Part shown: positions 49,952 through 61,337 of the stretch, piece by piece | How the letters are laid out: each line of letters starts with the position of its first letter | Position numbering within the stretch: the first letter of the stretch is position 1 | Assembly (NCBI RefSeq): GCF_035046485.1 | Contig: NC_085137.1 | Coordinates: 347,996,505-348,060,504 of the forward strand | Reading direction: 5' to 3' | Length of the DNA stretch: 64,000 nt | From: Aedes albopictus | Lineage: Eukaryota; Arthropoda; Insecta; Diptera; Culicidae | Made by a program: the position numbers and the translations under genes | Notes under the pieces: model-generated | Told to the model about the DNA's origin: nothing | Seen by the model: the letters and a program-made list of their open reading frames with translations, nothing else | The model's database searches: none

Positions 49952-50066
49952 CCTTGGGAATTCTATTACATTTATCATTTAATCTCTACAAAATCTTGGC
50001 TTTTCAAATAATAATTTTCCAAGATTTTGCGGAGATTATATGATAAATGTAATAAAATTCCCAAGG
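49952..50066. repeat. Compact hairpin (48-bp arms)
   Basis: Arms 49952-49999 and 50019-50066 match at 44 of 48 positions around a 19-nt loop. Size and scattered mismatches resemble a pre-miRNA or small foldback MITE. It lies in a SCYL2 intron in sense orientation. No family recognised. Confidence 0.85.
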
Positions 50067-50278
50067 GGGGGGGGGCAAAAAACGTTCACTACCCTACTTA
50101 TGCGTGCATATTTTAAGCGATCAGAAAACGTGTAAGGCTCACTCATTTTCTCGTTGAAAATCGTGCGCTCAGAAACGCAGAAACTCACTTATTTTCTCGT
50201 TGAAAATCGTTTGTATACTCTATAGAGCATATGATTTTGCTTCTCACGGTTCCCACTGACTGACGAATATGATGTCAA

Positions 50279-51500
50279 GATTGTTAAGATTTCCCCTGGA
50301 ATCTCGTGGAGAACCTTTCTGCCATATTGGGGAATTTCCTCTGGAATCTCGTAGAGATTCCTTCTTGAATTTCTTAGAGATTCTTTCTGAAATCTCGCCG
50401 AGATTTCCTACAGAATCTCGAGAAAATCCCACTGGAATGTCGAAGAGATCCCCCTTGAATCTCGTGTAAGTTTCCCATGGCATCTCGTGAAGATTCCCCA
50501 TGGAATATCGAGAAAATTCCCTCCAAAATCTCGTGGAGATTTCCTCTGGAATCTTGTGGAGATGCCCTCTGGCATCTCGTGGAAATTTCCTCTCAAATTT
50601 TGTGGAGATCCTCCTGATATCTCGTAGAGAACCCCTGGAATCTCGTAGAGACCCTCCTTAGAATCTCTCAGAGATTCCCCCTAGAATCTCGTGGAGATTT
50701 TCTATGGAATCTTTCGTATGAAATCTCGTGAAGACTCCCTCTGGAAACTTGTGAAGACTTCCCTTGGAATCTCATGACGATTCCCCACGGAATCTTCTGG
50801 AGGTTCCCGATGGAATCTCGTGGAGATTTCCTCTAGAATCTCGTGAAAATTTCTTCACGAATTTTGTGGGAATCCTCCAGAAGTCTCGTAAAGATCCCCT
50901 GGAATCTCGTAGAGATCCTCCGTACAATCTCTTAGAGATTCCTCCTAGAATATAGTGAAGATTTCCCCTGCCATCTCGTGAAAATTTGGTCCCGAGTTTC
51001 TTGAGGTTGCTCCCTGGAGTTCCGTGGAGATTCCATCTGAAATCTTGTGAGGATTTACCTTGGAATCATGTGGAAATTCCACATGATGTTCCGATTCCTC
51101 TCTGGCATTTCGTCGAGATTCCCTCTGCAATCTCGTAGAGATTCCCTCTAGTAATCTCATGGAGATTCCCTTGAAATCTTCAAGAGGTTCCCCCTGAAAT
51201 CTTAAAGAGATTCCCCTGGCATCTCGTGGATATTTCCTTTGGAATCTCGTGAAGATACCCCCTTAAATCTCATGGAGAAAACTCCTGAAATCGCGTGGAG
51301 ATTCCTCCTGGAATCTCGTGAAGTTTCCCCCTGAAATCTTATGAAGATTTCCCTTGGAATCTTCTGAAGATTCCCTTTTGAATTTTGTTGAAATTCCCTC
51401 TGAAATCTCGTGGAGATTCCCCCTGGAATCTCGTGAAGATTCCCTCTGGAATTTCACGGAAATTCTTCCTGGAATCTCATAGAAATTTCCCATGGAAAAA
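50279..51500. repeat. 23-bp palindromic tandem array
   Basis: About 50 variants of CTGGAATCTCGTGGAGATTC plus CCT (23 bp). Each unit has inverted halves GGAATCTC / GAGATTCC around GTG. Since 23 is not a multiple of 3, open frames cycle through peptides and are not genes. Confidence 0.9.
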
Positions 51501-52310
51501 ATTTTGTATGGACTGATGACCACGCGGGGGAGGGGGGGGGGGTTGAAAAGTCCCAAAAAAATGACCACGTGGTTTATGGACAGCCCCTAGTAAGCTATAA
51601 ACGGTACAAATTTGGGCTCGATTGGATAACTTTACATAAAACTGGAGCAACTCTAATAAAGTAGTTCATATTTGAGTGTTCTTCGTTTAATTGCTATATC
51701 TCTGGATCAAGTGAACCGAATGAAATGCGACATTGCACAATTATGACTAATACATAGCTCTTTGAAAAACCTTTGACTTGACTTAGACACGTTCAAAGAA
51801 AACAAATTTACAGCTTGTCGATTACTTCACGAAAAAATATCAATCATTTGAATGATTTTGCAAATGTGTAACTAGCGCCGCCTAGTGGACCATTAACTGT
51901 AAGCTCTTGACTCACTTAACAACGTTGTCGGAGACACCAACTTTCTAAGTGGTGAGAGTCCTGAGATATATGAAATTTAGAATTTGCCGTTTATTGATGG
52001 AATTTCTAATTAAACGATCCATCACCATCCATCAAGGCATCGCAAATACAATTATTAGAAAGCAGATTTTTGAATCAGTTTAACCAGACGAACCACCCTA
52101 ACATAACAATAATAGGGAATAGGGTCAACAATTGAAAATAAACTTTCTCAAACACAATATGTGTCTAAAAACTTAAGACTGAAGCATAAACAGTTTTGTT
52201 TTCGCAAATACGGCTCTGGACCCATTGTGCAGTGTGGCGGCTGTATCACTTCCACCACCAAGCCAAGTTTGTGTTGATCATGATGGCTTTCAGCCTCTTG
52301 TCTATTCATG
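51501..52310. other. SCYL2 intron, dispersed-repeat traces
   Basis: A poly-G run at 51530-51542. 51870-51990 repeats phrases seen at 22680-24060 (GCGCCGCCTAGTGG, CTGAGATATATGAAATTTA). No gene. Confidence 0.4.
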
Positions 52311-52317
52311 TGCAGTT

Positions 52318-52610
52318 ATAGCCGTGCTGGTTAGAGCGCAGGATACCGTGTATCACCGTGATAGTGTCTCGGTTCGATTCCCGCCGCCGCCCGTATTTCT
52401 TTTTAAACTTGTATTGGTATTTGATGCCGCCGCTGCTGCCATGATCAGTCTAAAAATAGAACAAATAATGAGGAACCAGTGCGACAGAGCACACGCACAC
52501 ATGCGAAATTTCCCTTTTCCAGATTCTAGGAAGCCAATACAATTTTTGGTATACTGCCACCTACCAATTTTTGTATTTGCAAGGCCCTAATACAATATTT
52601 GTATATGTTT
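52318..52610 (+). mobile_element. tRNA-derived SINE-like element
   Basis: TATAGCCGTGCTGGTTAGAG resembles a tRNA A box and TCGGTTCGATTCCCG contains an exact B box, about 40 bp apart. A body rich in ATACAATTTTTGGTAT/TGTATTTG words follows. No convincing cloverleaf acceptor pairing, so not a functional tRNA. Confidence 0.5.
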
Positions 52611-52838
52611 CATACCCAATTGTATTAGAATCTGCCAATCTCAGGTTGCGTGTACTTATTGAAATGCATAATCCAGAAAACCTTTTTCACTTCATCCTCA
52701 CACCTTCAGTTCTTTAGAAATTCGCATGGTCCATGACCGCACGTTGGGAACCAAAACTGCTAAATTATTGATTGTAGCTAAATAATCTATAACCTTTTCA
52801 CAGTGTAGAAACTATGTAATTACGACCTTCAGAAACTA

Positions 52839-53011
52839 ATTCTGAAACTGGAAAAAAACGCTACCCCGATTCACGCAGTAATTCCCAAACAGCGCCCCCC
52901 TAACTTACGCTCTCCCAATTCACGCTCAAAACGAGGGGAGCGTATATTAGGGGGAGCGCTATTTGGAAATTAGTGCGTAAATTGGTGGGAGTGTTTTTTT
53001 AGTTTCAGAAT
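52839..53011. mobile_element. Foldback MITE (TA target)
   Basis: 173 bp between TA dinucleotides. Arms of about 80 bp (ATTCTGAAACT ... and its complement) share ACGCTCCCC and AGCGC(T/C)CCCC blocks. Confidence 0.75.
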
Positions 53012-53529
53012 TATTTTGTAAAGATCGGAATAACAATGAGTTTTTTTTAAGAACGTTCCTCACTTATGCTATCCTGGAAGAAATGGGCATCCATAAAAAC
53101 ATGATAATTACAGGCCATTCATAATTATGGTTTGTGAATATCAATTGTACCATAATGAGTCACAATTGTACAATGTGAATAATTTAAAAAAGTGTATCCT
53201 TCAAAGTTCTGGGAAATTGTAGGGGTTAGGATAAAGCATCTGCTTTAAGTTGTATTGAAATAACAGAGGGCTCCATCAAACTCTTCAGAGAAGCATTGCA
53301 TTAGCGCGTTCTATACTAATGGGTTAAAGCCAAAGCTCTGTCGTTGAAAATCCGTTGTAGGAAAGATCATCTTTCCAAATTTGGAAAATTGTCGTTTAAA
53401 ATGCTTCATTTATATAATGAAATAGCGTGGAGGCGGTGTACACCAGGTTATCTGAATTAGATTTTTTTTGCAATTCACAATCATAATTCGCAAGTTTACT
53501 CAATAGGAATGAGTGGCGTAACGGCCTAC
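53012..53529. other. SCYL2 intron with MITE family C end fragment
   Basis: 53400-53455 matches the right end of the family C element at 40568-41126. Otherwise AT-rich DNA. Confidence 0.4.
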
Positions 53530-53532
53530 TTT

Positions 53533-54095
53533 TCCTAGTGTGTAGAAGTGTTGCATAATGAAGCACATTATGCAACAGAAAAGTGTTGCATAATAATGTA
53601 TATTATGCAACACTTTTCAATGCCCAAATATAATTCGTGAAAAGGAGCAGTTATTGACCTGAACACGTCTTTCGTCGATTCTCACGCCGCCTTTATGTCT
53701 ATTGCGCAGTTCAAAACTAAATTGTATGCAATCGAAGGATTTGTATCGATGAAAAGAATTCGTAACAGCAACTGAAGCTACTCTTGATTACGCGACGAGA
53801 CCGCGAAATCTTTTGACAACTCTGCTGTGCCTGCTATGCCACAGCCTACCTGAGCATAAAAAAGCGCAGGTGGATGCTCACACAAGGTTTCCCTTGAAAC
53901 ATGTTTGTGCTACATACTAGACAATATCATTCTCAGTGAATATTTTTGTCATTGCAAAAAATGTTGTATGCAACTCGTTGCAAAACTCGATTTTTACAGC
54001 ACTCGTCATATTTATAAATGTATGACTCATGCTGTAAAAATCTTCATTTTGCAACTTGTTGCATAAATAACTATTAGCATAGACCAAAAGTAGGC
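53533..54095. mobile_element. Putative MITE, GCCTACTTTT ends
   Basis: GCCTACTTTT at the left and AAAAGTAGGC at the right, with internal palindromes GTGTTGCATAATG...TTATGCAACAC and GCAACTCGTTGC. No clear target duplication. Confidence 0.45.
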
Positions 54096-54387
54096 AGTTC
54101 TAAACTTGAGTTGCATGAACATTTAAAAGATAAGAACGACGAAGAAGCTGCTTTGTACGCAGCTTTACATCAATGTTTTGGATTTAAATTTCCAGTGCAA
54201 ATTGGTTCATTATCTATTAACTACCATTCATGTCAGGCACACACCTTTTGTACTTAATTGAATACTTAAACACTTTGACCCAATTCAATCGATGATAAAA
54301 ATCCTCATCTGCAAATCAAATGTGGACGTTCCCACATTTTTTATTTACACAATCTTTTTTTTTGCTTGCTTGCTTCCCATTTCGCAG

Positions 54388-54604
54388 ATTACCGAAGCGT
54401 TATCGTTCCTGCACTACTCGGGCCAGGTGATACACCGAAACGTTTGCCCCTCGTCGATACTGATCACAAAAAAGGGTACCTGGAAGCTGGCGGGTTTCGA
54501 ATTCACCGAGCGGGTGAACGAAACCGATGCCACCGATCCGGTTCCGTGCCAATCGTGGTCCACCCGCACGTCCAAAATGGTGCAACCCAATCTGGATTAC
54601 ATGG
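54388..54604 (+). CDS. SCYL2: SCYL2 exon d (pseudo-catalytic loop)
   Basis: 217 nt, entering in phase 0 and leaving in phase 1 (GTAAGT donor after ATGG). Encodes ITEALSFLHYSGQVIHRNVC, PSSILITKKGTWKLAGFEFT and onward to VQPNLDYM. HRN replaces the catalytic HRD and GFE replaces DFG, so the metal-binding and base residues expected of an active kinase are absent. This is as known for SCY1-family pseudokinases. The phase-1 G joins CA of exon e to make the Ala of APE. Confidence 0.92.
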
Positions 54605-55159
54605 GTAAGTCCCCGGGTGCAATGCAAATCTCAGTTTTATGTGTATTTATAACAGAACAGCGCGAAATTTAGTACACTTTTCAGGGAATGAGGTCCAATA
54701 TTTTAAATCTTTGTGATATTCTAGAGCAACGAATGTTTTGAAATTCTGATTGTGTCCAGAAATTGGTTTGAAGTTCCATGACAATTTCAACAAGATACTT
54801 AACTCAATTTTCGTTTTTAAAAAAAATTTAAAGTTTGTGTTTAATTAAAACAATTATTCAATTTTTCATCAGACCATTTTTCAAAATATCCTAATACAAG
54901 ACATATTTTATTTGAGATACGAAAAAACGCGAAAACTGTTTCAAAACATCAAATTTAATAAATCTATAAATAATTTGGAATCGTCCTATTTCACTCTTTT
55001 GTCGTCTTTCAATAATGTCTGTCATTGCGAAATATCTACCTGTAGCAACAATCGAAAAACTTGTTCCGGAATATATTTAATCTCACGTCTCCTTCCTTTT
55101 TCTTTTTCCGCTTATCTACGGCCAACCTCTCACACGGGCTCCAACGCAATCCACGACAG
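54605..55159 (+). other. Short SCYL2 intron (555 bp)
   Basis: GTAAGT donor to CACGACAG acceptor, the only compact intron in the window and free of recognised transposons. Confidence 0.8.
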
Positions 55160-55305
55160 CACCAGAGAACCAAATCAACTCCAACTGCAGCATACTGAGC
55201 GATATGTTCTCGCTCGGAATGGTGATATGTGCCATATTCAACCACGGGAGACCGCTAATACAGTCGGGGAATTCGCCACCTGCGTATATCAAACAGATGG
55301 AAACG
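55160..55305 (+). CDS. SCYL2: SCYL2 exon e (APE motif, C-lobe)
   Basis: 146 nt. With the carried-over G it reads APENQINSNCSILSDMFSLG, then MVICAIFNHGRPLIQSGNSP and PAYIKQMET, ending in phase 0 before GTTAGT. SDMFSLGM is the conserved alpha-F segment and FNHGRPLIQ is typical of SCYL2. No following exon was found before the window ends; 55306-55850 is AT-rich and the rest is a LINE complex. So the C-terminal HEAT-like region lies further downstream. Confidence 0.9.
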
Positions 55306-55855
55306 GTTAGTGCGAATTGTGTTAGTTAGCTATGTACCTGTCTGTAGCACGATAATTTCCACTGGGAATCCGCTCGTTGTGGCACAGCTTAAATCCTTGC
55401 TACGTGAAACATATGTATTAATATTGTATTAATTACTTTTTGGAATTCAAGGGAAAGCGGCTGATTCGAACAGCTGTATTAGAATTGTGTCTGCAGGCAT
55501 GCATATGTGAAAGCGTGGTTTAATTTCAAATGCAACGAAGTGTGACATCATAATTGAAGAACTTAATGGAGCGTCTTGACATTATAAATGAACTTGCTCT
55601 ATTTGAATGTGAGATCCGCATACAATGTATGGGACTAATATGCTGCCATCACTGTACCCTATATCAAAGTTCAGAAGCCTGTTTAATTCAACCGAAGAGT
55701 TTTTACCTAATTTGCATTTTGATGAAAAAAAAACATATACCGAAACAAGCAATTAATGTAATTCAACCATTTAACTCTTCAGTAGGCTGGGTGAAGGCTG
55801 TGTATGTTGCGCAATTTAGATCCCATTGTAATCCACTAGCCTCTGCTCAGCAACT
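55306..55855 (+). other. SCYL2 intron, start of 3' intron
   Basis: No exon or element recognised before the RTE 5' region. Confidence 0.4.
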
Positions 55856-57191
55856 CATATCCCTACCTCCGTGTGGTGCCGGCTGGAAACTATGAGCAAC
55901 CTTAGGGAAGATCGGGTAACCAATCCCGGTGAGAACTGAGCTGTCTGTTCTCCAGGAAGAGCGGTTCACAACACCGTCTCCTCACCATGTTAGGGGCGGC
56001 TGATCAACGTCCCTGTGCCAGAGAAGGACTCTAAGCTCAACTGTAAACTATGGTCCTCCGGAAAGTAGGAGGTGTGTGTCCGGCCCATACGAGCCAGCCG
56101 TCACGAAAAATCAGCAACAGAATAATACGAACCGAGACCAACTGCAACGACCCTAGCGAATAAAAAGGACCTGTGGTTGGAAACTCGGTACGTGGAATTA
56201 CCGATCTCTCAATTTCATTGGGAGCACCCGCATACTCGCCGATCTACTGAGGGGCCGCGGGTTCGGCATCGCAGCGCAGCAGGAGGTGTGTTGGACAGAA
56301 TCCATGGTGTGAACGTTTAGACGTTATCATACCATCTACCAGAGCTGCGGCAACACACGCGAGCTATGAACAGATTTCATCGTGATGGCTGATATGCAGC
56401 GGCACGTTATAACAACTGATATATCAGTTGGTGGCCGATCGACGAAAGAATGTGCAGGTTGAGGATCAAGGGCTGGTTCTTCAACTTCAGCATAATAAAC
56501 GTGCACAGCCCTCACTGTTGCCGCTGGGAACACTGGCTGTATTGTGTGTGGCAGATATATCCAATACACAGTTACAGCTAATATGGACCAACGGGTGACA
56601 GCTAACACAGATGGTAGTATAGAACAAAGGAACGAGAAAAGATTGTAAATTAGGAACTTCTAAAGGTTGTTCAATTTGTTATTCTACTTAAATCTAATTG
56701 TCAAGTACTGTAGAAGTGACTCAAAATGTCAGTGATATTGTTGAACTTATCTAATCTAAATTTACTTAAATCTATACTAATCTAGAACATGCAAGCTAAA
56801 TTCAAGTACATATAATTTGTTGCTGGGAGAAAATGACATATGCAGAAACACTGAAAGTGTAAGACCCTGAATTTATGTGAATATGATAAATAATAATAAA
56901 TTACTATTTTGCAGTTTAAAGCTGCACGAAATCGCATATCCAACTGCGTCTTTGATGTGCTGCTGACAACCCAGTGATCCCGATTTCCCCGCCAACACTC
57001 ACTCCGGAAGTACTGGTGATGACAAGGACGCATTTTACACGCAGTTCGAACGCGAGTACGACCGCTGCCCAAGCCACAACGAAGATCATCATAGGAGATT
57101 TAAACGCTCAGGTAGGCCAGGAGGAGGAATTCAGATCGACGTTTGGAAAGCTCATCGCCCATCAGCAGACGAACAAAAACGGACAAAAACG

Positions 57192-58717
57192 AACTGTGTG
57201 AGGTTTCCTCCCCCATCTACAGATCATCAACTACTCACAGCATCAACGGGAATGAAAGATGTCAGCATTCATCACCGGAACGCACGATTTCAACCAGCAT
57301 TGTGGAAGCCCCTAGTCTCCCCATCACAGTCGAGCTGTCGCAGCCAGCGCACAACAGTCGTTCCGGCCCTGTGTATGGCGTAGATGACGGGGTCTTCCAA
57401 ACACCGATTGAAGGCAAGTACGATCTGCTTTGGACATCAAACCTGCCTGAAATAAGTTCGATTTCTAGTTTCGATGCAATCTCTTCCGACCGACTACTAC
57501 CGAGCTTGGTCGACAACGTTGAACCGACACAACGGGTTGATGGGACACACATTTCTGAGCCTCAAGCCTACGTCATCGAGTCTACGATCAACTGTCGCAG
57601 CGCAGAAGCTTGTGTTCCATCGCTATCATCGCTCGGCCCTGACTTCTCTGGAGAATTTTCCCTTCCAGCTCCTTTTGTCAGTAACACGTCTCCTACGCAC
57701 TGCTCGCCACCTGGTCTCCGAGTTTTTTACCAAAATGTACGGGGTTTAAGGACAAAAATCGACGATTTCTTCGTAGCTGTTGCAGATACTGACTACGACG
57801 TGGTAGTACTTACCGAAACGTGGCTAGACGACCGGATCTTCTCTGCTCAATTGTTTGGTAACCGGTTTACCGTATTCCGGAATGACCGCAACTCGTCAAA
57901 TAGTAATAAACTACGAGGCGGTGGAGTGCTGATTGCGGTTCGTAAGCGCTTCAGCTGTTTCCTTGACTCAGCTCTTGTTAGCGCCTCGGTTGAGCAACTA
58001 TGGGTTAAAATCAAGCTATCTGGTCGAAGTGTAAGCGTTGATGCCCTGTATTTACCGCCAGATCGTAAAACTGACCTGGTATACGTTGACAACCACATCA
58101 ACTCCATTGGTGCTGTGTTGTCTAGACTGGACAACAATGACTTGGCTCTTCTCTGTGGCGATTACAACCAATCTGGCTTAGTGTGGATCGTGCAGGAAAA
58201 CGAAGTACCATGCATCGACGTACTCTGTTCTAGTATGCCAGTATCAACTTGCACCCTTTTGGATGGTTTAGACTTCCACGGCTTGGTCCAGATCAACACA
58301 GTTTTGAATCGCAATTCTCGGATGCTTGACTTGCTACTGGTGAATGAAGCTGCTCTCTCTGACTGTTCTGTTTCCGAAGCACTGGTGCCCTTGGTCAATC
58401 TTGATGCTGATCATCCCGCTTTAGAAATAGCGATTAATATCTCTGTTCCCATTCTCTACGAAAATATTGAAGATGCGCCGGCTCTGGACTTCTCCAGAGC
58501 GGATTTTGATTCCATAACGCAAGCACTCACGCAAGTTGACTGGAATTTTCTCGACACGTGTTCTTGTGTTAATGATGCTGTTGACGAATTTACTCATACA
58601 ATGAGTCAGATAATTGCAGATCATGTTCCTCAACGACGTCCAACTCCCAAGCCAGTATGGGGTAATGGACATTTGCGAAAGTTGAAACGGTTAAGGTCCA
58701 AAGCACTTAGGAAATAA
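57192..58717 (+). pseudogene. CR1-like ORF2, N-terminal part with endonuclease
   Basis: The open frame runs through the insertion point. Element-encoded residues include a Ser/Thr-rich leader of about 170 residues and then the AP-type endonuclease: FYQNVRGLRTKIDDFFVAVA, VVLTETWLDD, GGGVLIAVRKRFSC, LLCGDYNQSG, RMLDLLLVNE, DADHPALEI. The catalytic N, E, DxN and H positions are recognisable. The frame ends at TAA (58717) shortly before RT; a frameshift separates it from the RT frame at 58806. Confidence 0.85.
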
Positions 58718-58805
58718 GAATGTATTCACCAAACGCACCTTTGCCCTGCCAAGCAACGATTATCGCAGCTACAATCGTTATCTCTACAAACGCTACACAA
58801 GACGC

Positions 58806-59750
58806 ATGCAGTATAGGCTCCATCGCAATCCTAAGGCATTCTGGTCGTTCGTGAAAACCAAGAAAAATGAGGAAGGCCTTCCTGACGAAATTTTCCTGGA
58901 TGAAAGACGTGCTCATTCTGCACTCGACAAGAGTAACTTGCTGGCAGACCGCTTTAAGCAAGTATTCAACGACACCACCGCCACTACTGATCAAGTTGAT
59001 CTGGCACTTAGCAATACACCTAGCAATGTCTTCGCGTTCAACGTCTTCACTATTACTCCAGAGATGGTTGATTTGGCTATCAACAAGTTGAAGCATTCTA
59101 ATGTTGGAGGACCAGATAATATTCCACCATGTATCCTGAAGAAGTGCACTGCTGAGCTCATCTTGCCATTAGTAAAACTGTATAATATGTCCTTGCTTCA
59201 GCGCACATTTCCGGATCGGTGGAAATCTTCTTTCATGTTTCCAGTTTTCAAGAAAGGTGACAAGCAGAACGCAGAGAATTACCGAGGGATTACATCGCTC
59301 TGTGCTTGCTCCAAAGTACTGGAGATAATCGTCTACGATGCTTTCTTTCGTCACTGCAAAAACTACATATCACCGGACCAGCACGGCTTCTACCCGAAAA
59401 GATCGATCTCGACGAACCTTGCTCCTTTCATCTCTCTTTGTCTACGCAATATTGAATCGGGAGCGCAAGTGGACACCATCTACACCGACCTGAAGGCTGC
59501 ATTTGACCGTGTGGATCACTCCATATTACTAGCGAAGCTTGGAAAACTTGGGGTTTCGTCGAACTTGGTGCAGTGGTTTAAATCATACTTGACAAATCGC
59601 AAACTCTGTGTCAGATTAGGATCAGCTCACTCCGACTGCTTTAATAACAGCTCGGGTATTCCTCAAGGTAGTAACTTGGGACCACTGCTCTTCTCCATTT
59701 TCTTGAACGATGCCGCACATTCTTCGCAGACGACGTTAAGATTTTCGTAG
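58806..59750 (+). pseudogene. CR1-like reverse transcriptase, frameshifted
   Basis: 314 codons with RT blocks: GGPDNIPPCILKKC, RWKSSFMFPVFKKGDKQNAE, block A YTDLKAAFDRVDH, block B GIPQGSNLGPLLFSIFLND. The YADD block is present only in another frame just after (FADDVKIF near 59730), so a small deletion has removed the joining residues and shifted the frame. Confidence 0.88.
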
Positions 59751-59849
59751 TAGTACGATGCCTTCTAGACTGTTTGCAGCTGCAGGAATTTATTAATGAC
59801 TTCAGTGAATGGTGCAGTAGAAACTTCGTCACACTCAGCGTCAACTAGG

Positions 59850-60396
59850 TTTCATATTCAAGATTGCCGACGAATTTCGTGACCCACTTTGCCTTAAAGC
59901 ACTGTACTGCTCTCTGATTCGCTCTCTGTTGGAGTTTGGATCGATCATCTGGTGCCCGTACCAAAGAGTTTGGATATCTCGATTGGAGTCGATCCAGAAG
60001 AAATTTGTTCGGCATGCCCTGCGCCATCTGCCTTGGAACGATCCGAACAACCTCCCGCCTTATGAACACCGTTGTCAGCTGCTGGGTATAGACACGCTGG
60101 AACACAGGAGGTCGATTGCTCAAGCAGTATTTGTAGCTAAAGTTCTGGTTGGTGAAATTGATTCTCCTGGAATTCTTGCCGAACTACAATTATATGCTCC
60201 AGAGAGACCCCTTCGTACTAGGAACATTCTGTATCTCCCAGCTCGAGCAACGAATTACGCACTACATGACCCTGTACGGTATATGTCGTCACGCTTTAAT
60301 GAGTACTACGTAGTGTTCGATTTTAACTGCTCTACCCTAAGCTTCCGACATCGGATTGAACGGCTGCTGCATGAGGAGAATAGACGTCAGCGTTGA
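59850..60396 (+). pseudogene. CR1-like ORF2 C-terminal part
   Basis: Encodes SLLEFGSIIWCPYQRVWISR, LESIQKKFVRHALRHLPWND and a tail ending HRIERLLHEENRRQR, the standard C-terminal region of CR1/Jockey ORF2. The stretch between the YADD block and this part is shorter than usual, indicating an internal deletion near 59840. Confidence 0.8.
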
Positions 60397-60811
60397 TAAT
60401 GATAGTTCGTAAGATATTCTTAGTGTTTTAATTATTTGATTATTGTTATTGTGCTTGTGTATTGTGACTACTTATGGTGAGATTTTTTTTCCTGTTAATG
60501 TCAATGTTAGGAGTTTTTTTTATTATTATTTTTATTACTTTTTCATTAAGACATATTGTCAGATGAAACATATAAATAAACATAAACATAAACATAAAAA
60601 CGGCCTGATTTCGCCGCCTCCAAAAATATGGTCATATGTAGCACCTTTTTCCAACACAGCCTCCCTTATCGTTACACCTGAAGATCACCACAGCAGAAGG
60701 AATCTCAAATCGACCACGTTCTGATTGACGGACGGCACTTCTCCGACATTATCGACGTCAGGACCTATCGTGGCGCCAATATGGACTCCGACCACCATCT
60801 GGTGATGGTCA

Positions 60812-61324
60812 GGGATAGGGTGCGACTCAAAACTCTTTGCGTGCCGCACACTCTGCTACGAGACAGCACAACAAACTAGAAGGAGACGAGTACGCGCAAT
60901 CGGTTGTGTGTTGCTCGCTTACTTTGCCGCGCGCTGGAGCTCTCCTGTCTCTCACGCTCTGTCGTATGCACTCTCTCGGTGCTTGTCTCCGTGCTTTGCT
61001 TTTGACTCGATACTACGCATGATTGGAAAAAAATCGAATCAAACGACCCATCACTTGTCAGCCCTTGACAAGCTTAACAACTTTGCCGAAAACACAAACT
61101 CTTCAATTAATTTATCAATTGATTTTTTCTGTTTGGAGACAAGCACAGTCCAAGCACCGTGCATTACTCCCTGCGCCGTGGAGCTAGTGCTGCGATTGTC
61201 TCTCGCACAATTACGAAAGCTCTCACTCATACGTCTCTTGTCTCTCGGCAAAACGGGAGACGAGCACTTGCGATTGTGTGAAACACACACTTTTTTCGCA
61301 CCGCACGGTGCATGCCGCCAATCC
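60812..61324 (+). mobile_element. Unidentified insert with 13-bp duplication
   Basis: CTGGTGATGGTCA occurs at 60799-60811 and again at 61325-61337. The RTE frame reads DHHLVMV up to the first copy and LVMVKLRPK from the second, so 513 bp were inserted. The insert is not AT-rich, has no recognisable tRNA boxes or clear inverted ends, and starts GGGATAGGGTGCGACTC. A 13-bp duplication suggests retrotransposition (SINE-like) but no class is established. Confidence 0.7.
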
Positions 61325-61337
61325 CTGGTGATGGTCA

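Larger units (their letters stand above)
57192..60595 (+). mobile_element. CR1-like LINE (5'-truncated), nested in the RTE
   Basis: 3.4 kb flanked by AAAAACG (57185-57191 and 60596-60602), inserted in the RTE endonuclease frame. It carries an ORF2 with endonuclease and RT, and a 3' tail of ATAAACATAAACAT repeats (60572-60595). No ORF1 is present, consistent with 5' truncation. The FYQNVRGLR start of the endonuclease fits CR1-clade elements such as mosquito Q/T1; the exact family is not certain. Confidence 0.85.

Noticed and set aside
50244..51568. Open frames with repeated ISEGISTKFQRES-like peptides
   Set aside because: By-product of the 23-bp tandem array.
52318..52395. Possible functional tRNA gene
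   Set aside because: A and B boxes are present but acceptor and anticodon stems do not pair convincingly; better explained as a SINE head.
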